DNA of 64,000 nucleotides from Nevskia ramosa DSM 11499 (GTDB lineage: Bacteria; Pseudomonadota; Gammaproteobacteria; Nevskiales; Nevskiaceae). Below are positions 1 to 9,191 of this stretch, one piece after another. Below the pieces are notes generated by a model that saw only the letters and a list, made by a program, of their open reading frames with translations, did no database searches and was not told the origin of the DNA. A program made the translations under genes and the position numbers. The number at the start of each line of letters is the position of its first letter. Position 1 is the stretch's first letter. The DNA lies in the NCBI RefSeq assembly GCF_000420645.1, contig NZ_ATVI01000009.1, forward strand, positions 233,134 to 297,133, given 5' to 3'.

Positions 1-997
1 TCTCGGTGGAGCCGATGCCGTCGAGGATCGGTGCGCCGTAATGCGCGGTGAAGCGCTCGCCCACGTCTTTCGGCAGCGCTTCGCCGGCCGAGGTGCAGCG
101 GCGCAGGCGCAAGGCACTGCGCGCGGGCAGGGCAGGCGAGGCGAGCATCAGCGCGTACAGGGTCGGCACGCCGAAGAACACCGTGGGCTGATGACGCACG
201 AGCTTGTCGAACACCGCTTCGGCGGTCGGTCGTGTACCGAGCAGCACGACGGTGGCGCCGACGCTGAGCGGAAAGCTCAGCGCATTGCCGAGGCCGTAAG
301 CGAAGAACAGCTTGGCGGCCGAGAAGGTCACGTCGCTTTCATCGAGCTTCAGCACATGCCGGCCGTAGGTCGCGGTGGTCATGAACAGATTGCCCTGCGT
401 GTGCACCGTGCCTTTCGGCTTGCCAGTGGAGCCGCTGGAGTAGAGCCAGAAGGCAATGTCGTCGCGATGGGTTGCGGCGGCAGTGATCGCCCCTTCGTCG
501 CCATTGGCACCACGATCGGCGAGGACGGCGAATGGCCGCACGCCGGCTGGCAACGCAGCTTCGTCAGCATTCGATACGAACACCGGCAGTGGACTGCTTG
601 CGGCCAGCGCGGCCTGCACGGTCGGCAGCAGGTTCATCGACGTGAACACCGCGCGCGCGCCGCTGTGACCGATCATCCAGGCGTAGTCCGCCGCCGGCAG
701 CAAGGTGTTGACTGCGACCGGCACCACGCCGGCGTACAGGCAGCCAAGGAACGCGACTGGCCAGTCGACGCAGTCCTGCATCACCAGCAGCACCCGTTCT
801 TCACGGCGCAGGCCGAGCGCGGGCAGGGCAGCGGCGAAGCGGCGCACACGGCTGGCGAGTTCGCCGTAGCTCATCGTCCGGCTGTCATCGACGTACGCCG
901 TCTTTGCCGCGCGGGTCGCGTTCAGCGCCAGCAGGTGCGCGGCAAAATTGAATTGCTCGGGCGGGCGCTCGATCGTTGGGCTTGTCGGGGCTTGCAT
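1..997 (-). CDS. bclA: Benzoate-CoA ligase (partial, C-terminus beyond window)
   Basis: The minus-strand frame opens at 997 and runs off the left edge after about 332 codons, so the C-terminal lid domain is missing. The translation is an ANL-superfamily adenylating enzyme. It has an N-terminal stretch MQAPTSPTIERPPEQFNFAA, a P-loop-like YSSGSTGKPKGTVHT motif near residue 175, and a later FFGVPTLYALML segment followed by SAGEALP and GIGSTE, which is typical of benzoate/4-hydroxybenzoate-CoA ligases. Such enzymes activate benzoate to benzoyl-CoA with ATP and CoA in the cytoplasm. The gene is divergent from boxR and next to boxCBA, which makes benzoate the likely substrate. The first start with a good N-terminus was chosen; the upstream region holds a TGCA-type operator shared with boxR. 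A close aryl-CoA ligase with different ring substitution cannot be excluded. Confidence 0.85.
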   Translation of the reverse strand, partial: MQAPTSPTIERPPEQFNFAAHLLALNATRAAKTAYVDDSRTMSYGELASRVRRFAAALPALGLRREERVLLVMQDCVDWPVAFLGCLYAGVVPVAVNTLLPAADYAWMIGHSGARAVFTSMNLLPTVQAALAASSPLPVFVSNADEAALPAGVRPFAVLADRGANGDEGAITAAATHRDDIAFWLYSSGSTGKPKGTVHTQGNLFMTTATYGRHVLKLDESDVTFSAAKLFFAYGLGNALSFPLSVGATVVLLGTRPTAEAVFDKLVRHQPTVFFGVPTLYALMLASPALPARSALRLRRCTSAGEALPKDVGERFTAHYGAPILDGIGSTE

Positions 998-1086
998 CGG
1001 TGCTGCTCCTCCTGCGCAATGTCCGGGCGCCTGACTGTCCGCACCCCGGTACGAGAACTACCGCCTCATGGAAGGCGCGAGGAAAA

Positions 1087-1100
1087 TGCAACATAATGCA
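1087..1100 (+). promoter_or_regulatory. Putative BoxR operator in the bclA-boxR divergent region
   Basis: The 14-bp element reads TGCAacATAATGCA, two TGCA boxes exactly one helical turn apart. It is almost identical to the two elements in front of boxC. A CATAAT hexamer at 1092-1097 inside it resembles a sigma-70 -10 box for boxR, so binding there would block transcription. BzdR/BoxR-family regulators are known to bind TGCA repeats and to be released by benzoyl-CoA; assignment here is by motif and position only. Confidence 0.6.
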
Positions 1101-1150
1101 TCTCAGCGTCAAGCCCGACGCCTTGCCGAAATGCCTGCTCGACCCCGCCG

Positions 1151-2056
1151 ATGAGCCGCGAACGCCCTGCCGAAGTCCCCGTCGAAGTTGCGACCGAAGA
1201 CGGCCGCGAGCCGCTGCTGGTGGCGCTCGGCACCCGGGTGCGCGGCCTGCGCGCGCGGCGCGGCATCACCCGAAAAACCCTGGCGCAGATCGCCGATGTT
1301 TCCGAGCGTCATCTGGCCAATCTCGAAGCCGGCGATGGCAATCCTTCAGTGCTGATCCTGGCTCAGGTCGCCAAGGCGCTGGACTGCCCGATCGCCGAAC
1401 TGCTAGGCGATGAAACCACCGATAGCCCCGACTGGCTGCTGATCCGCGATCTGCTGCACGAGCGCACGCCGGCCGAGCTGGCGCTGGCGCGGGCACGGTT
1501 GACCGAGTTGTTCGGCGTCGACGGCGCGGCCGATCAGCGCTCGCAGCGTATTGCGTTGGTCGGCCTGCGCGGCGCCGGCAAATCGACGCTGGGCCGGATG
1601 CTGGCCGCCGAGCGTGGCATTCCCTTCGTCGAGCTGAATCGCGAGATCGAGCGCATCGCCGGCTGCAAGCCCGAGCAGATCCATACCTTGTACGGGCCGG
1701 CGGCCTATCGTCGCTACGAGCGCCGCGCGCTCGACGAAGCGCTGAAGGCGCATCCGGCAGCGGTGATCGCGACGCCCGGCGGCATCGTTTCCGAAGCGGC
1801 CACTTTCAACGTGCTGCTGGCCCACTGCTACACGGTCTGGCTGACCGCCGAGCCGGACGAGCACATGAACCGGGTCGTCGCCCAGGGCGATCTGCGGCCG
1901 ATGTCCGGCAACCGCGAAGCAATGGCCGATCTGAAGCTGATCCTCAACGAACGCACGCCGTTCTATGCCAAGGCCGATCTGCGCTTCGATACCAGCGGCA
2001 AGGCGCTGGAACGCTGCCATGCGGAATTGAGTGGGGCGCTCGCCAAGCTCATCTGA
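1151..2056 (+). CDS. boxR: BoxR/BzdR-family benzoyl-CoA-responsive repressor (XRE HTH + shikimate-kinase-like domain)
   Basis: This 301-residue protein has an N-terminal XRE-type helix-turn-helix (about residues 28-85, with TRKTLAQIADVSERHLANLEAG). It is followed by a linker and a shikimate-kinase-like domain opening with the Walker A motif GLRGAGKS (138-145) and containing LNREIERIAG and ATPGGIV segments. This two-domain arrangement and length are the hallmark of BzdR/BoxR, repressors of benzoate catabolic operons whose kinase-like domain senses benzoyl-CoA. It sits between bclA (divergent) and boxC, and TGCA-N6-TGCA elements flank it on both sides. It therefore probably represses boxCBA, bclA and its own gene. 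The ATG at 1151 lies 51 bp after the upstream operator. I am confident of the family, less of the exact operator set. Confidence 0.92.
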   Translation: MSRERPAEVPVEVATEDGREPLLVALGTRVRGLRARRGITRKTLAQIADVSERHLANLEAGDGNPSVLILAQVAKALDCPIAELLGDETTDSPDWLLIRDLLHERTPAELALARARLTELFGVDGAADQRSQRIALVGLRGAGKSTLGRMLAAERGIPFVELNREIERIAGCKPEQIHTLYGPAAYRRYERRALDEALKAHPAAVIATPGGIVSEAATFNVLLAHCYTVWLTAEPDEHMNRVVAQGDLRPMSGNREAMADLKLILNERTPFYAKADLRFDTSGKALERCHAELSGALAKLI

Positions 2057-2079
2057 GGCCTCGATGAAGTTTGGGCGGG

Positions 2080-2113
2080 TTGACATGCATAATAATGCAT
2101 GCACAATAATGCA
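2080..2113 (+). promoter_or_regulatory. boxC promoter with two tandem TGCA-N6-TGCA operators
   Basis: A perfect TTGACA hexamer (2080-2085) is followed directly by two abutting 14-bp repeats, TGCAtaATAATGCA (2086-2099) and TGCAcaATAATGCA (2100-2113). An AATAAT at 2105-2110 could act as -10, though the 19-bp spacing is long. The repeats cover the whole spacer and -10 region, as expected for a repressor that occludes RNA polymerase. The boxC start codon is 28 bp further on. Confidence 0.65.
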
Positions 2114-2140
2114 TCACCGTCGCTCCCCGAGGATGTCCTG

Positions 2141-3814
2141 ATGAGCCTGCCTGCCACGCCGCCCGTTACTGCCGACCTGCAGGTCGACTATCAGACCGAT
2201 CCTTCGCAGTACCGGCACTGGAAGCTCAGCTTCGACGGGACGACTGCGAGGCTGGCGATGGATGTCGCCGAGGATGGCGGCATCAAGACCGGCTACAAGC
2301 TGAAGCTCAATTCCTACGATCTCGGCGTCGACATCGAATTGCACGATGCGCTGAATCGCATCCGCTTCGAGCATCCGGAAGTGCGCACCGTCGTCGTCAC
2401 GTCGGGCAAGGACCGCATCTTCTGCTCGGGTGCCAACATCTTCATGCTTGGCCTGTCGACGCACGCCTGGAAGGTGAACTTCTGCAAGTTCACCAATGAG
2501 ACGCGCAACGGCATCGAGGACTCCAGCCGTCATTCGGGTCTGAAGTTCCTGGCCGCAGTAAACGGTGCCTGCGCCGGCGGCGGCTACGAGATGGCACTGG
2601 CCTGCGATCGCATCCTGCTGGTCGACGATCGTTCGTCGTCGGTGTCGCTGCCGGAAGTGCCCTTGCTTGGCGTGCTGCCGGGCACCGGCGGCCTGACCCG
2701 CGTCACCGACAAGCGCAGCGTCCGCCATGACCATGCCGACATCTTCTGCACCAGTGTCGAAGGCGTGCGTGGCCAGCGCGCCAAGGATTGGCGGCTGGTC
2801 GACGAGATCGCCAAGCCGGCGGCGTTCGAAGCGGCAATCAAGGCCGAAGTCGACAAACTCGACGCGCAGAGCGATCGCCCGGCCAATGCCAGAGGCGTTG
2901 CGCTGACACCGATCGATCGCAGCCTCACGGCGGATGGCGTCGAGTACGGCAACGTGTCGATCCGCATCGACCGCGCCAAGCGCCTCGCCCATCTCACCGT
3001 GCGCGCGCCGAAGACGGCACAGCCGTCGGACCTCGCCGGCATCCTCGAAGCCGGTGCCAGCTGGTGGCCGCTGCAGATGGGCCGCGAACTGGATGACGCG
3101 ATCCTGCATCTGCGCACCAACGAGCTGGACATCGGCACCTGGCTGCTGCGCACCGAAGGCGATCAGGCTGCGGTGCTGGCCTGTGATGCAGCGCTCGAAG
3201 CCCATGCCACGAACTGGTTCGTGCGCGAAACGCGCGGCCTGCTGCGCCGCTGCCTGGCGCGGCTGGATGTGTCGTCACGCACGCTGTTCGCGCTGATCGA
3301 AGAAGGCTCCTGCTTCGTCGGCACCCTGGCCGAAATCGCCTTCGCGGCGGACCGCAGCTACATGCAGCTGCTGCCGGAGAACGGCCCGGTGATCCAGTTG
3401 AACGCGCTCAACTTCGGCGCTTATCCGATGGTCAATCACAAGGCCCGTCTGGCGCGTCGCTTCTATGAAGAAACCTCGCCGATGGAGTCCGCCAAGCGGG
3501 CCATCGGCCAGCAGCTCGATTCCGCCGAAGCGCTGAGCCTGGGCCTGATCACCGCGAATCCGGACGATATCGACTGGAACGATGAAATCCGCACCGCCTG
3601 CGAAGAGCGCGCCGCACTGTCGCCGGATGCCTTGACCGGCCTCGAAGCGAACCTGCGCTTCGGCCCCGGCGAAACCATGGAGACCCGCGTGTTCGGCCGC
3701 CTCAGCGCCTGGCAGAACTGGATCTTCATTCGCCCGAACGCCGTTGGCGACAAGGGTGCACTCAAGGTCTACGGCAAGGGCGAAAAGGCGGTCTTCGATC
3801 GCAACCGCGTCTGA
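2141..3814 (+). CDS. boxC: 2,3-epoxybenzoyl-CoA dihydrolase
   Basis: BoxC opens the ring of 2,3-epoxybenzoyl-CoA, adding two waters to give 3,4-dehydroadipyl-CoA semialdehyde and formate. The protein is a long crotonase-superfamily member of 557 residues, matching the family's usual size. It has the CoA-binding and oxyanion-hole segments FCSGANIFML and NGACAGGGYEMALACD in the N-terminal half and a second degenerate crotonase-like half (EEGSCFVGTLAEIAFAADR). The start at 2141 is preferred to the upstream in-frame ATG at 2099, because CGAGGA at 2128-2133 sits at ribosome-binding distance and the 2099 start lies inside the operator repeats. It is first in the boxCBA operon, with 37 bp to boxB. 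Confidence 0.95.
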   Translation: MSLPATPPVTADLQVDYQTDPSQYRHWKLSFDGTTARLAMDVAEDGGIKTGYKLKLNSYDLGVDIELHDALNRIRFEHPEVRTVVVTSGKDRIFCSGANIFMLGLSTHAWKVNFCKFTNETRNGIEDSSRHSGLKFLAAVNGACAGGGYEMALACDRILLVDDRSSSVSLPEVPLLGVLPGTGGLTRVTDKRSVRHDHADIFCTSVEGVRGQRAKDWRLVDEIAKPAAFEAAIKAEVDKLDAQSDRPANARGVALTPIDRSLTADGVEYGNVSIRIDRAKRLAHLTVRAPKTAQPSDLAGILEAGASWWPLQMGRELDDAILHLRTNELDIGTWLLRTEGDQAAVLACDAALEAHATNWFVRETRGLLRRCLARLDVSSRTLFALIEEGSCFVGTLAEIAFAADRSYMQLLPENGPVIQLNALNFGAYPMVNHKARLARRFYEETSPMESAKRAIGQQLDSAEALSLGLITANPDDIDWNDEIRTACEERAALSPDALTGLEANLRFGPGETMETRVFGRLSAWQNWIFIRPNAVGDKGALKVYGKGEKAVFDRNRV

Positions 3815-3851
3815 ACTCCATTCTTCCATTCATCCATTTCGGAGCCGCACG

Positions 3852-5279
3852 ATGTCCACGATCGACTACAGCCAGAAGATTCCGAACAACGTCAATCTGT
3901 CCAGTGACCGCACCCTGCAGCGCGCCCTCGAAAACTGGCAGCCGAACTTCCTGAACTGGTGGGGCGACATGGGTCCGGCCGGCTCGCATCAGCACGATGT
4001 CTATCTGCGTACCGCGGTATCGGCCGAGCCGAGCGGCTGGGCGCACTTCGATCACGTCAAGATGCCGGACTACCGCTGGGGCATCTTCCTGTCGCCGCAG
4101 GTGCAGGAACGCAAGATCCATTTCGGCGAGCACAAGGGCGAGGATGTCTGGCAGGAAGTGCCGGGCGAACATCGCGCCAACCTGCGCCGCATCATCGTCA
4201 CCCAGGGTGATACCGAGCCGGCGTCGGTCGAGCAGCAGCGTCACCTCGGCATGACCGCGCCGAGCCAGTACGACTTGCGCAACCTGTTCCAGATCAATGT
4301 CGAGGAAGGCCGCCACCTGTGGGCGATGGTCTATCTGCTGCACCGCTACTTCGGCCGCGATGGCCGCGAGGAAGCCGATGCGCTGCTCGAACGCCGCTCC
4401 GGCCAGGAAGATAATCCGCGCATCCTCGGTGCCTTCAACGAGCAGACGCCGGACTGGCTGAGCTTCTTCATGTTCACCTACTTCACCGACCGCGACGGCA
4501 AGTTCCAGCTCTGCGCGCTGGCCGAGTCGAGCTTCGATCCGCTGGCCCGCACGACCAAGTTCATGCTGACCGAGGAAGCGCATCACATGTTCGTCGGCGA
4601 GAGCGGCGTGTCGCGCGTGATCGCCCGCACCTGCGAGCTGATGAAGAAGCACAACGTCGAAGCACCGGACCAGGTGCGCGCGCTCGGCGCGATCGATCTC
4701 GGCACCCTGCAGCGCTATCTGAACTTCCATTACAGCGTGACGCTCGATCTGTTCGGCGCCGATCAATCGTCGAATGCCGCAACCTTCTATTCGTCCGGCA
4801 TCAAGGGCCGTTACGAGGAAGGCCGGCGGGTCGACGACCATGTGCTGAAGGACATGGGCTACAAGATTCTCGAAGTCGTCGACGGCAAGCTGGTCGAGAA
4901 AGAAGTGCCGATGCTGAACGCGCTGAACGAAGTGCTCAGAGACGATTTCATCAAGGATTCCGAAGCCGGCATCGGCCGCTGGAACAAGGTCATCGAGAAG
5001 GCCGGCCTGCCGTTCCGCCTGACCGTGCCGCACAAGGCCTTCAATCGCCAGATCGGTTCGTTGTCCGGCGCCCGCGTTGCGCCGGATGGCACGCCGATCA
5101 CGCAGGCGCAGTGGGATGCCAACGTCTCCAACTGGCTGCCGACCGTTGCCGACCGCGCCTACGTGACCAGCCTGATGGGCTGTGTCAACACGCCGGGGCA
5201 GTACGCGAACTGGATTTCGGCGCCGCTGGTGGGCGTCAACAAGCAGCCGATGGACATGGAGTACGTGCGCTTCAACTGA
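3852..5279 (+). CDS. boxB: Benzoyl-CoA 2,3-epoxidase, diiron oxygenase subunit
   Basis: BoxB is the diiron subunit that inserts one oxygen of O2 into benzoyl-CoA, making the 2,3-epoxide with electrons from BoxA. The 475-residue length agrees with the family. Carboxylate/histidine iron-ligand motifs are visible as EEGRH (151-155) and EEAHH (241-245), with E122 and D213 at the positions expected for the other ligands. The start at 3852 follows a GGAG at 3841 and gives the conserved N-terminus [11 protein letters not shown]; the longer frame upstream is not needed. It sits between boxC and boxA in one operon. All visible metal ligands appear intact. Confidence 0.95.
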   Translation: MSTIDYSQKIPNNVNLSSDRTLQRALENWQPNFLNWWGDMGPAGSHQHDVYLRTAVSAEPSGWAHFDHVKMPDYRWGIFLSPQVQERKIHFGEHKGEDVWQEVPGEHRANLRRIIVTQGDTEPASVEQQRHLGMTAPSQYDLRNLFQINVEEGRHLWAMVYLLHRYFGRDGREEADALLERRSGQEDNPRILGAFNEQTPDWLSFFMFTYFTDRDGKFQLCALAESSFDPLARTTKFMLTEEAHHMFVGESGVSRVIARTCELMKKHNVEAPDQVRALGAIDLGTLQRYLNFHYSVTLDLFGADQSSNAATFYSSGIKGRYEEGRRVDDHVLKDMGYKILEVVDGKLVEKEVPMLNALNEVLRDDFIKDSEAGIGRWNKVIEKAGLPFRLTVPHKAFNRQIGSLSGARVAPDGTPITQAQWDANVSNWLPTVADRAYVTSLMGCVNTPGQYANWISAPLVGVNKQPMDMEYVRFN

Positions 5280-5307
5280 AGCGCACGCCATTCTTCAAGC
5301 GCCCGCC

Positions 5308-6525
5308 ATGAACGCACCCGCACCGTCCGTGCTGAAGCAGCATCTGATCGATCCGGTCATCTGCATACGCTGCAATACCTGCGAAGAAACCTGCCCGATC
5401 AAGGCGATCACCCACGATTCGCGCAACTACGTCGTCGACCCGGATATCTGCAACGGCTGCGGCGCCTGCATCTCGCCATGCCCGACCGGCTCGATCGACA
5501 ACTGGCGCAGCGTGATCAAGGCCGAGGCCTACAGTCTCGATGCGCAGCTGGGCTGGGACGAACTGCCAGAGGAACTTGAACTGGATGTCGCCGCCGGCAG
5601 CACGGTCGACGAGGAGCCTGTCTTCGCAACGCCGCCGCTCGACACTGCACGCGGCTCGACGCTGGCGCCGAAATCGGCCGCGATGCCGAGCGTCAATCTG
5701 CATACGATCAAGCAGCCGGCGACGGCGACCGTGGTCGGCAACTTCCGGGTCACCGCCACCGATCACGACAGCGACACTCATCACATCGTGCTCGACTTCG
5801 GCTCGCAGCCGTTCCCGGTGCTCGAAGGTCAGTCGATCGGCATCATCCCGCCGGGGACCGATGCCCACGGCCGGCCGCATCACGCCCGCCAGTATTCGAT
5901 CGCCAGCCCGCGCGATGGTGAACGGCCGAAGTACAACAATCTGTCGTTGACGGTGAAACGCGTGCTCGTCGATCACAGCGGCCAGCCGGTGCGCGGCGTC
6001 GCTTCGAACTACGTCTGCGATCTGCAGAAGGGCGATCAGGTGAAGGTCATCGGCCCGTTCGGCAGCACCTTTCTGATGCCGGACGATGCCAAGGCCAATC
6101 TGCTGATGATCTGCACCGGCACCGGCTCCGCGCCAATGCGCGGCATGACCGAGCGGCGGCGGCGTTTGATGAAGGAAGGTGACGGCAAGCTGATGTTGTT
6201 CTTCGGCGCTCGCAGCCAGGAAGAGCTGCCGTACTTCGGGCCGCTGATGAAGCTGCCGAAAAGCTTCATCGACATCAACCTCGCGTTCTCAAGGACGCCG
6301 GGTCAGCCGCGCACCTATGTGCAGGACTTGATGCGCGCCCGCGCCAGCGAGATTGCCGCGTTGCTGAAGTCAGACGACACCCATCTCTATGTCTGCGGCC
6401 TGAAGGGCATGGAAGACGGCGTCATCGATGCGCTGCGTTATGCCGCCGACCAGCACGGCCTGGACTGGCGCACGCTGCATCCCAAGTTGAAGGCGGAAGG
6501 GCGCCTGCATCTGGAAACCTATTAG
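5308..6525 (+). CDS. boxA: Benzoyl-CoA 2,3-epoxidase, NADPH reductase subunit
   Basis: BoxA passes electrons from NADPH through FAD and two [4Fe-4S] clusters to BoxB. The 405-residue protein has an N-terminal bacterial-ferredoxin domain with [12 protein letters not shown] (C19, C22, C25, C29) and [12 protein letters not shown] (C48, C51, C54, C58). After an acidic/proline-rich linker comes a ferredoxin-NADP reductase module with the FAD motif RQYSIASP and the nucleotide motif [12 protein letters not shown], ending in LETY. The start at 5308 gives the compact N-terminus; a longer frame to 5182 overlaps boxB and is not supported. It is the last gene of the box operon, 28 bp after boxB. Confidence 0.95.
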   Translation: MNAPAPSVLKQHLIDPVICIRCNTCEETCPIKAITHDSRNYVVDPDICNGCGACISPCPTGSIDNWRSVIKAEAYSLDAQLGWDELPEELELDVAAGSTVDEEPVFATPPLDTARGSTLAPKSAAMPSVNLHTIKQPATATVVGNFRVTATDHDSDTHHIVLDFGSQPFPVLEGQSIGIIPPGTDAHGRPHHARQYSIASPRDGERPKYNNLSLTVKRVLVDHSGQPVRGVASNYVCDLQKGDQVKVIGPFGSTFLMPDDAKANLLMICTGTGSAPMRGMTERRRRLMKEGDGKLMLFFGARSQEELPYFGPLMKLPKSFIDINLAFSRTPGQPRTYVQDLMRARASEIAALLKSDDTHLYVCGLKGMEDGVIDALRYAADQHGLDWRTLHPKLKAEGRLHLETY

Positions 6526-6557
6526 AGCTTGCCCGCGATTTATTCACGGACTAGCGC

Positions 6558-7901
6558 TTAGTCGTCGCGCATTTCCAGGCTGCGGTTGATACCCAGCGCC
6601 ATCAAGGTGCCGACTGCTCCCGACAGCAGATAGAGGCCGACATAACCGACGCCGAAGCGGCTGGCGATGAAAAGGGCAGCCAGCGGCGCAAAGGCGGCAC
6701 CGACCAGCCAGGCGAGATCGGAGGTGATGATCGCGCCGCTGTAGCGGTAGCGGCTTGGGAAGGTCGAATTGATCGCGCCCGCTGCCTGGGCATGGGTGAA
6801 GCCGAGCAGCACGAAGCCGCCGAGTACAAACAGCAGCGCGCCGATCAGGCTGCCGTGCAGGAACATCGGCAGCAGACCGACGAGGCTGAACAGCGCGATC
6901 AGGCCGGCGCCGATCGCCAGGGTGGCGCGGCGGCCGATGCGATCGGCGATCTGGCCGGACAGCAGCATGCCGACGATGCACAGCAGCGCACCGAACATCT
7001 GCACGCTCAGGCATTCGACAACGCTGACCTTCTCGCTGGTCAGCAAGGTCACCCAGGACAGCGGGAACACGGTAACCACATGGAACAGCGCGAAGCTCGC
7101 GAGCGGCGCGAAGGCGCCGAGCACGATGCCGACGCGCTGGGTACGCAGCAGTTCGACGGTGGGCGAGGGCTCCAGTTCACGGGTCTGCAGCAGCGCCGTG
7201 AACTCCGGCGTCACCACCAGGCGCAGGCGGGCGAACAGCGCCACCACGTTGATCGCAAAGGCCACACAGAACGGATAGCGCCAGCCCCAGTCGACGAAAT
7301 CGGCCGGCGTCAGCGATGACACCAGGAAGGCGAACAGGCCGGCGGCGATGAAGAAGCCGATCGGCCCGCCAAGCTGCGGCAGCATCGCGTACCAGCCACG
7401 GCGGTTCTCCGGGGCGTTCAGCGCCAGCAGCGACGGCAGGCCGTCCCAGCTGCCGGCGATGCCGACGCCTTGTGCCATGCGCATCAGCGCCAGCAACACG
7501 ATCGCCCATTCGCCGAGCACGGCATAACTCGGCAGGAAGGCGATGCCGGCGGTTGAGGTGCCGAGCACGAACAGCGCGATGGTCAGCTTCGAGCCGCGGC
7601 CGTAGCGCTCGTGCACGAGACGGAACAGCGCCGAGCCGAACGGGCGGGCGATGAACGCCAGCGAAAAGATCGCGAACGAATAGAAGGTGCCGGTCTTGGC
7701 GTCGACGAACGGGAAGAACACCGACGGAAACACCAGCACCGACGCGATGCCGAAGACGAAGAAGTCGAACATCTCCGACAGCCGGCCGATGACCACGCCG
7801 ATGGCGATCTCGCCCGGCGCAACAGACGCGTGCGCCTCGGCCTTAGCCGTCATGCTTGCTGGAGAGGCTGTCAGGGAGTGAGTCTGAGTAGGGCTGGACA
7901 T
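6558..7901 (-). CDS. MFS transporter, metabolite:H+ symporter (MHS) type
   Basis: This 447-residue integral membrane protein has twelve apparent hydrophobic segments and the MHS-family landmarks FDFFVFGIAS near TM1, FIARPFGSALF between TM2 and TM3, and MRMAQGVGIAGSWDGLPS in the TM4 region. MHS carriers take up organic acids such as shikimate, alpha-ketoglutarate, proline and aromatic acids with protons. Its tail-to-tail position against boxA suggests import of benzoate or a related acid, but that is inferred from place alone. The ATG at 7901 is preceded on the minus strand by GGGAA at good spacing. It lacks an obvious terminator between it and boxA. Confidence 0.8.
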   Translation of the reverse strand: MSSPTQTHSLTASPASMTAKAEAHASVAPGEIAIGVVIGRLSEMFDFFVFGIASVLVFPSVFFPFVDAKTGTFYSFAIFSLAFIARPFGSALFRLVHERYGRGSKLTIALFVLGTSTAGIAFLPSYAVLGEWAIVLLALMRMAQGVGIAGSWDGLPSLLALNAPENRRGWYAMLPQLGGPIGFFIAAGLFAFLVSSLTPADFVDWGWRYPFCVAFAINVVALFARLRLVVTPEFTALLQTRELEPSPTVELLRTQRVGIVLGAFAPLASFALFHVVTVFPLSWVTLLTSEKVSVVECLSVQMFGALLCIVGMLLSGQIADRIGRRATLAIGAGLIALFSLVGLLPMFLHGSLIGALLFVLGGFVLLGFTHAQAAGAINSTFPSRYRYSGAIITSDLAWLVGAAFAPLAALFIASRFGVGYVGLYLLSGAVGTLMALGINRSLEMRDD

Positions 7902-8030
7902 CGTCTGTTCCCGATCGATCGCATCGGCCCGGTTCGGCCAACGCTGCGTACCTTCGCACGATTGCTCGTCCGCGCCGATGGGACAAAAGGTCCAATCGCG
8001 GATTGCCGGTCCGGGGCCTAGATTGCCATT

Positions 8031-8048
8031 CGTACGGAGACCCGTACG
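8031..8048. promoter_or_regulatory. Perfect inverted repeat upstream of cyoA
   Basis: CGTACGG-AGAC-CCGTACG forms 7-bp arms around a 4-bp spacer and ends 18 bp before the cyoA ATG. It may be an operator or a leader hairpin; no known binding consensus was recognised. Confidence 0.35.
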
Positions 8049-8066
8049 CCCGACCGGACGCTGTCC

Positions 8067-9170
8067 ATGCCTGCCCGCCTGCCCAGATTGCCTCCATTGC
8101 CTCCATTGCTGCTTCCGCTGCTGCTGACGCTGCCGCTCGCCGGTTGTGGCCTGGTGACGCTATCACCGTCCGGCGATATCGCCGCCCGGCAGGGCGATCT
8201 GATCGTCGTCGCCACCGTGCTGATGCTGCTGATCGTGGTGCCGGTGATGGTGCTGACCGGCTGGTTCGCCTGGCATTTCCGAGCCACCAACCAGAAAGCC
8301 AATCACGATCCGGACTGGCATCACTCCACGGCGCTGGAACTGGTGATCTGGTCGGCACCGCTGCTGATCGTGATCATGCTCGGCGCGGTGACCTGGATCT
8401 CCACCCACACGCTGGACCCGTTCCGCAAGCTCGATCGCATCGCCGAGGGGCGCCCGCTGCCGGAGGGCGTGAAGCCGCTGAAGGTACAGGTGGTGGCGCT
8501 GGACTGGAAATGGCTGTTCATCTATCCGGACTACGGCATCGCCAGCGTCAACGAGATGGCGGCACCCGTCGATGTGCCGATCGAATTCCAGATCACCTCG
8601 TCGACGGTGATGAACTCGTTCTTCGTGCCGGCGCTTGCGGGCCAGATCTATGCGATGCCGGCGATGGAAACCCGGCTGCACGCGGTGATCAACAAGGCCG
8701 GCGACTTCGAAGGTTTCTCCGCCAACTACAGCGGCGCCGGTTTCTCGCAGATGCGCTTCAACTTCAAGGGCCTGGATGGCCAGGACTTCGATCGCTGGGT
8801 CGCGAAAGCGCGCGAGTCGAACGCCGAGCTGAGTCGCGGCGAATACCTGCAGCTGGAAAAGCCCGGCGCACGCGGGCCCGTGCGCCTCTACGGCAAGACC
8901 ATGGCCGGCCTCTATGACGCCGTGCTCAACCTGTGCGTGGAGCCGACCAAGATGTGCCAGCGCGACATGGCGGCGATCGACGCCCGCGGTGGCCTGGGCC
9001 TGGCCAATGTCTACAACGTGACGCGCCTCAGTTACGACGCCGACCGCCGTCGCGGTGCCGAGCTTCCGGCCAGCAATGTCTATGTCGCCGCACTGTGCTC
9101 GCTGCCGTCCGACGTGATGGCCTCGCCGGTCGACCCGGCGTTCTACGGCAGCCGCCGCCTCGCGCCTTGA
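8067..9170 (+). CDS. cyoA: Cytochrome bo3-type ubiquinol oxidase subunit II
   Basis: This 367-residue protein begins with a long hydrophobic signal ending in the lipobox LAGC, then two transmembrane helices (VVATVLMLLIVVPVMVL and LVIWSAPLLIVIMLGAV) and a periplasmic cupredoxin-like domain starting VKPLKVQVVALDWKW. The Cys/His/Met CuA cluster of cytochrome c oxidases is absent from the FFVPALAGQIYAMPAM region, which marks it as a quinol oxidase subunit rather than a cytochrome c oxidase. It is first in a cyoABCD operon with 21 bp to cyoB. The C-terminal tail after the CyoA domain contains a short extra segment with cysteines (NLCVEPTKMCQ). Confidence 0.92.
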   Translation: MPARLPRLPPLPPLLLPLLLTLPLAGCGLVTLSPSGDIAARQGDLIVVATVLMLLIVVPVMVLTGWFAWHFRATNQKANHDPDWHHSTALELVIWSAPLLIVIMLGAVTWISTHTLDPFRKLDRIAEGRPLPEGVKPLKVQVVALDWKWLFIYPDYGIASVNEMAAPVDVPIEFQITSSTVMNSFFVPALAGQIYAMPAMETRLHAVINKAGDFEGFSANYSGAGFSQMRFNFKGLDGQDFDRWVAKARESNAELSRGEYLQLEKPGARGPVRLYGKTMAGLYDAVLNLCVEPTKMCQRDMAAIDARGGLGLANVYNVTRLSYDADRRRGAELPASNVYVAALCSLPSDVMASPVDPAFYGSRRLAP

Positions 9171-9191
9171 ATTCAAGCTCTCGATAGCCCA

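Noticed and set aside
41..1096. Plus-strand frame at the left edge
   Set aside because: The opposite strand encodes a benzoate-CoA ligase with clear ANL motifs, so the plus frame is its shadow.
2099..2140. Upstream in-frame start for boxC
   Set aside because: It falls within the tandem operator repeats and lacks a ribosome-binding site, while 2141 has a good one.
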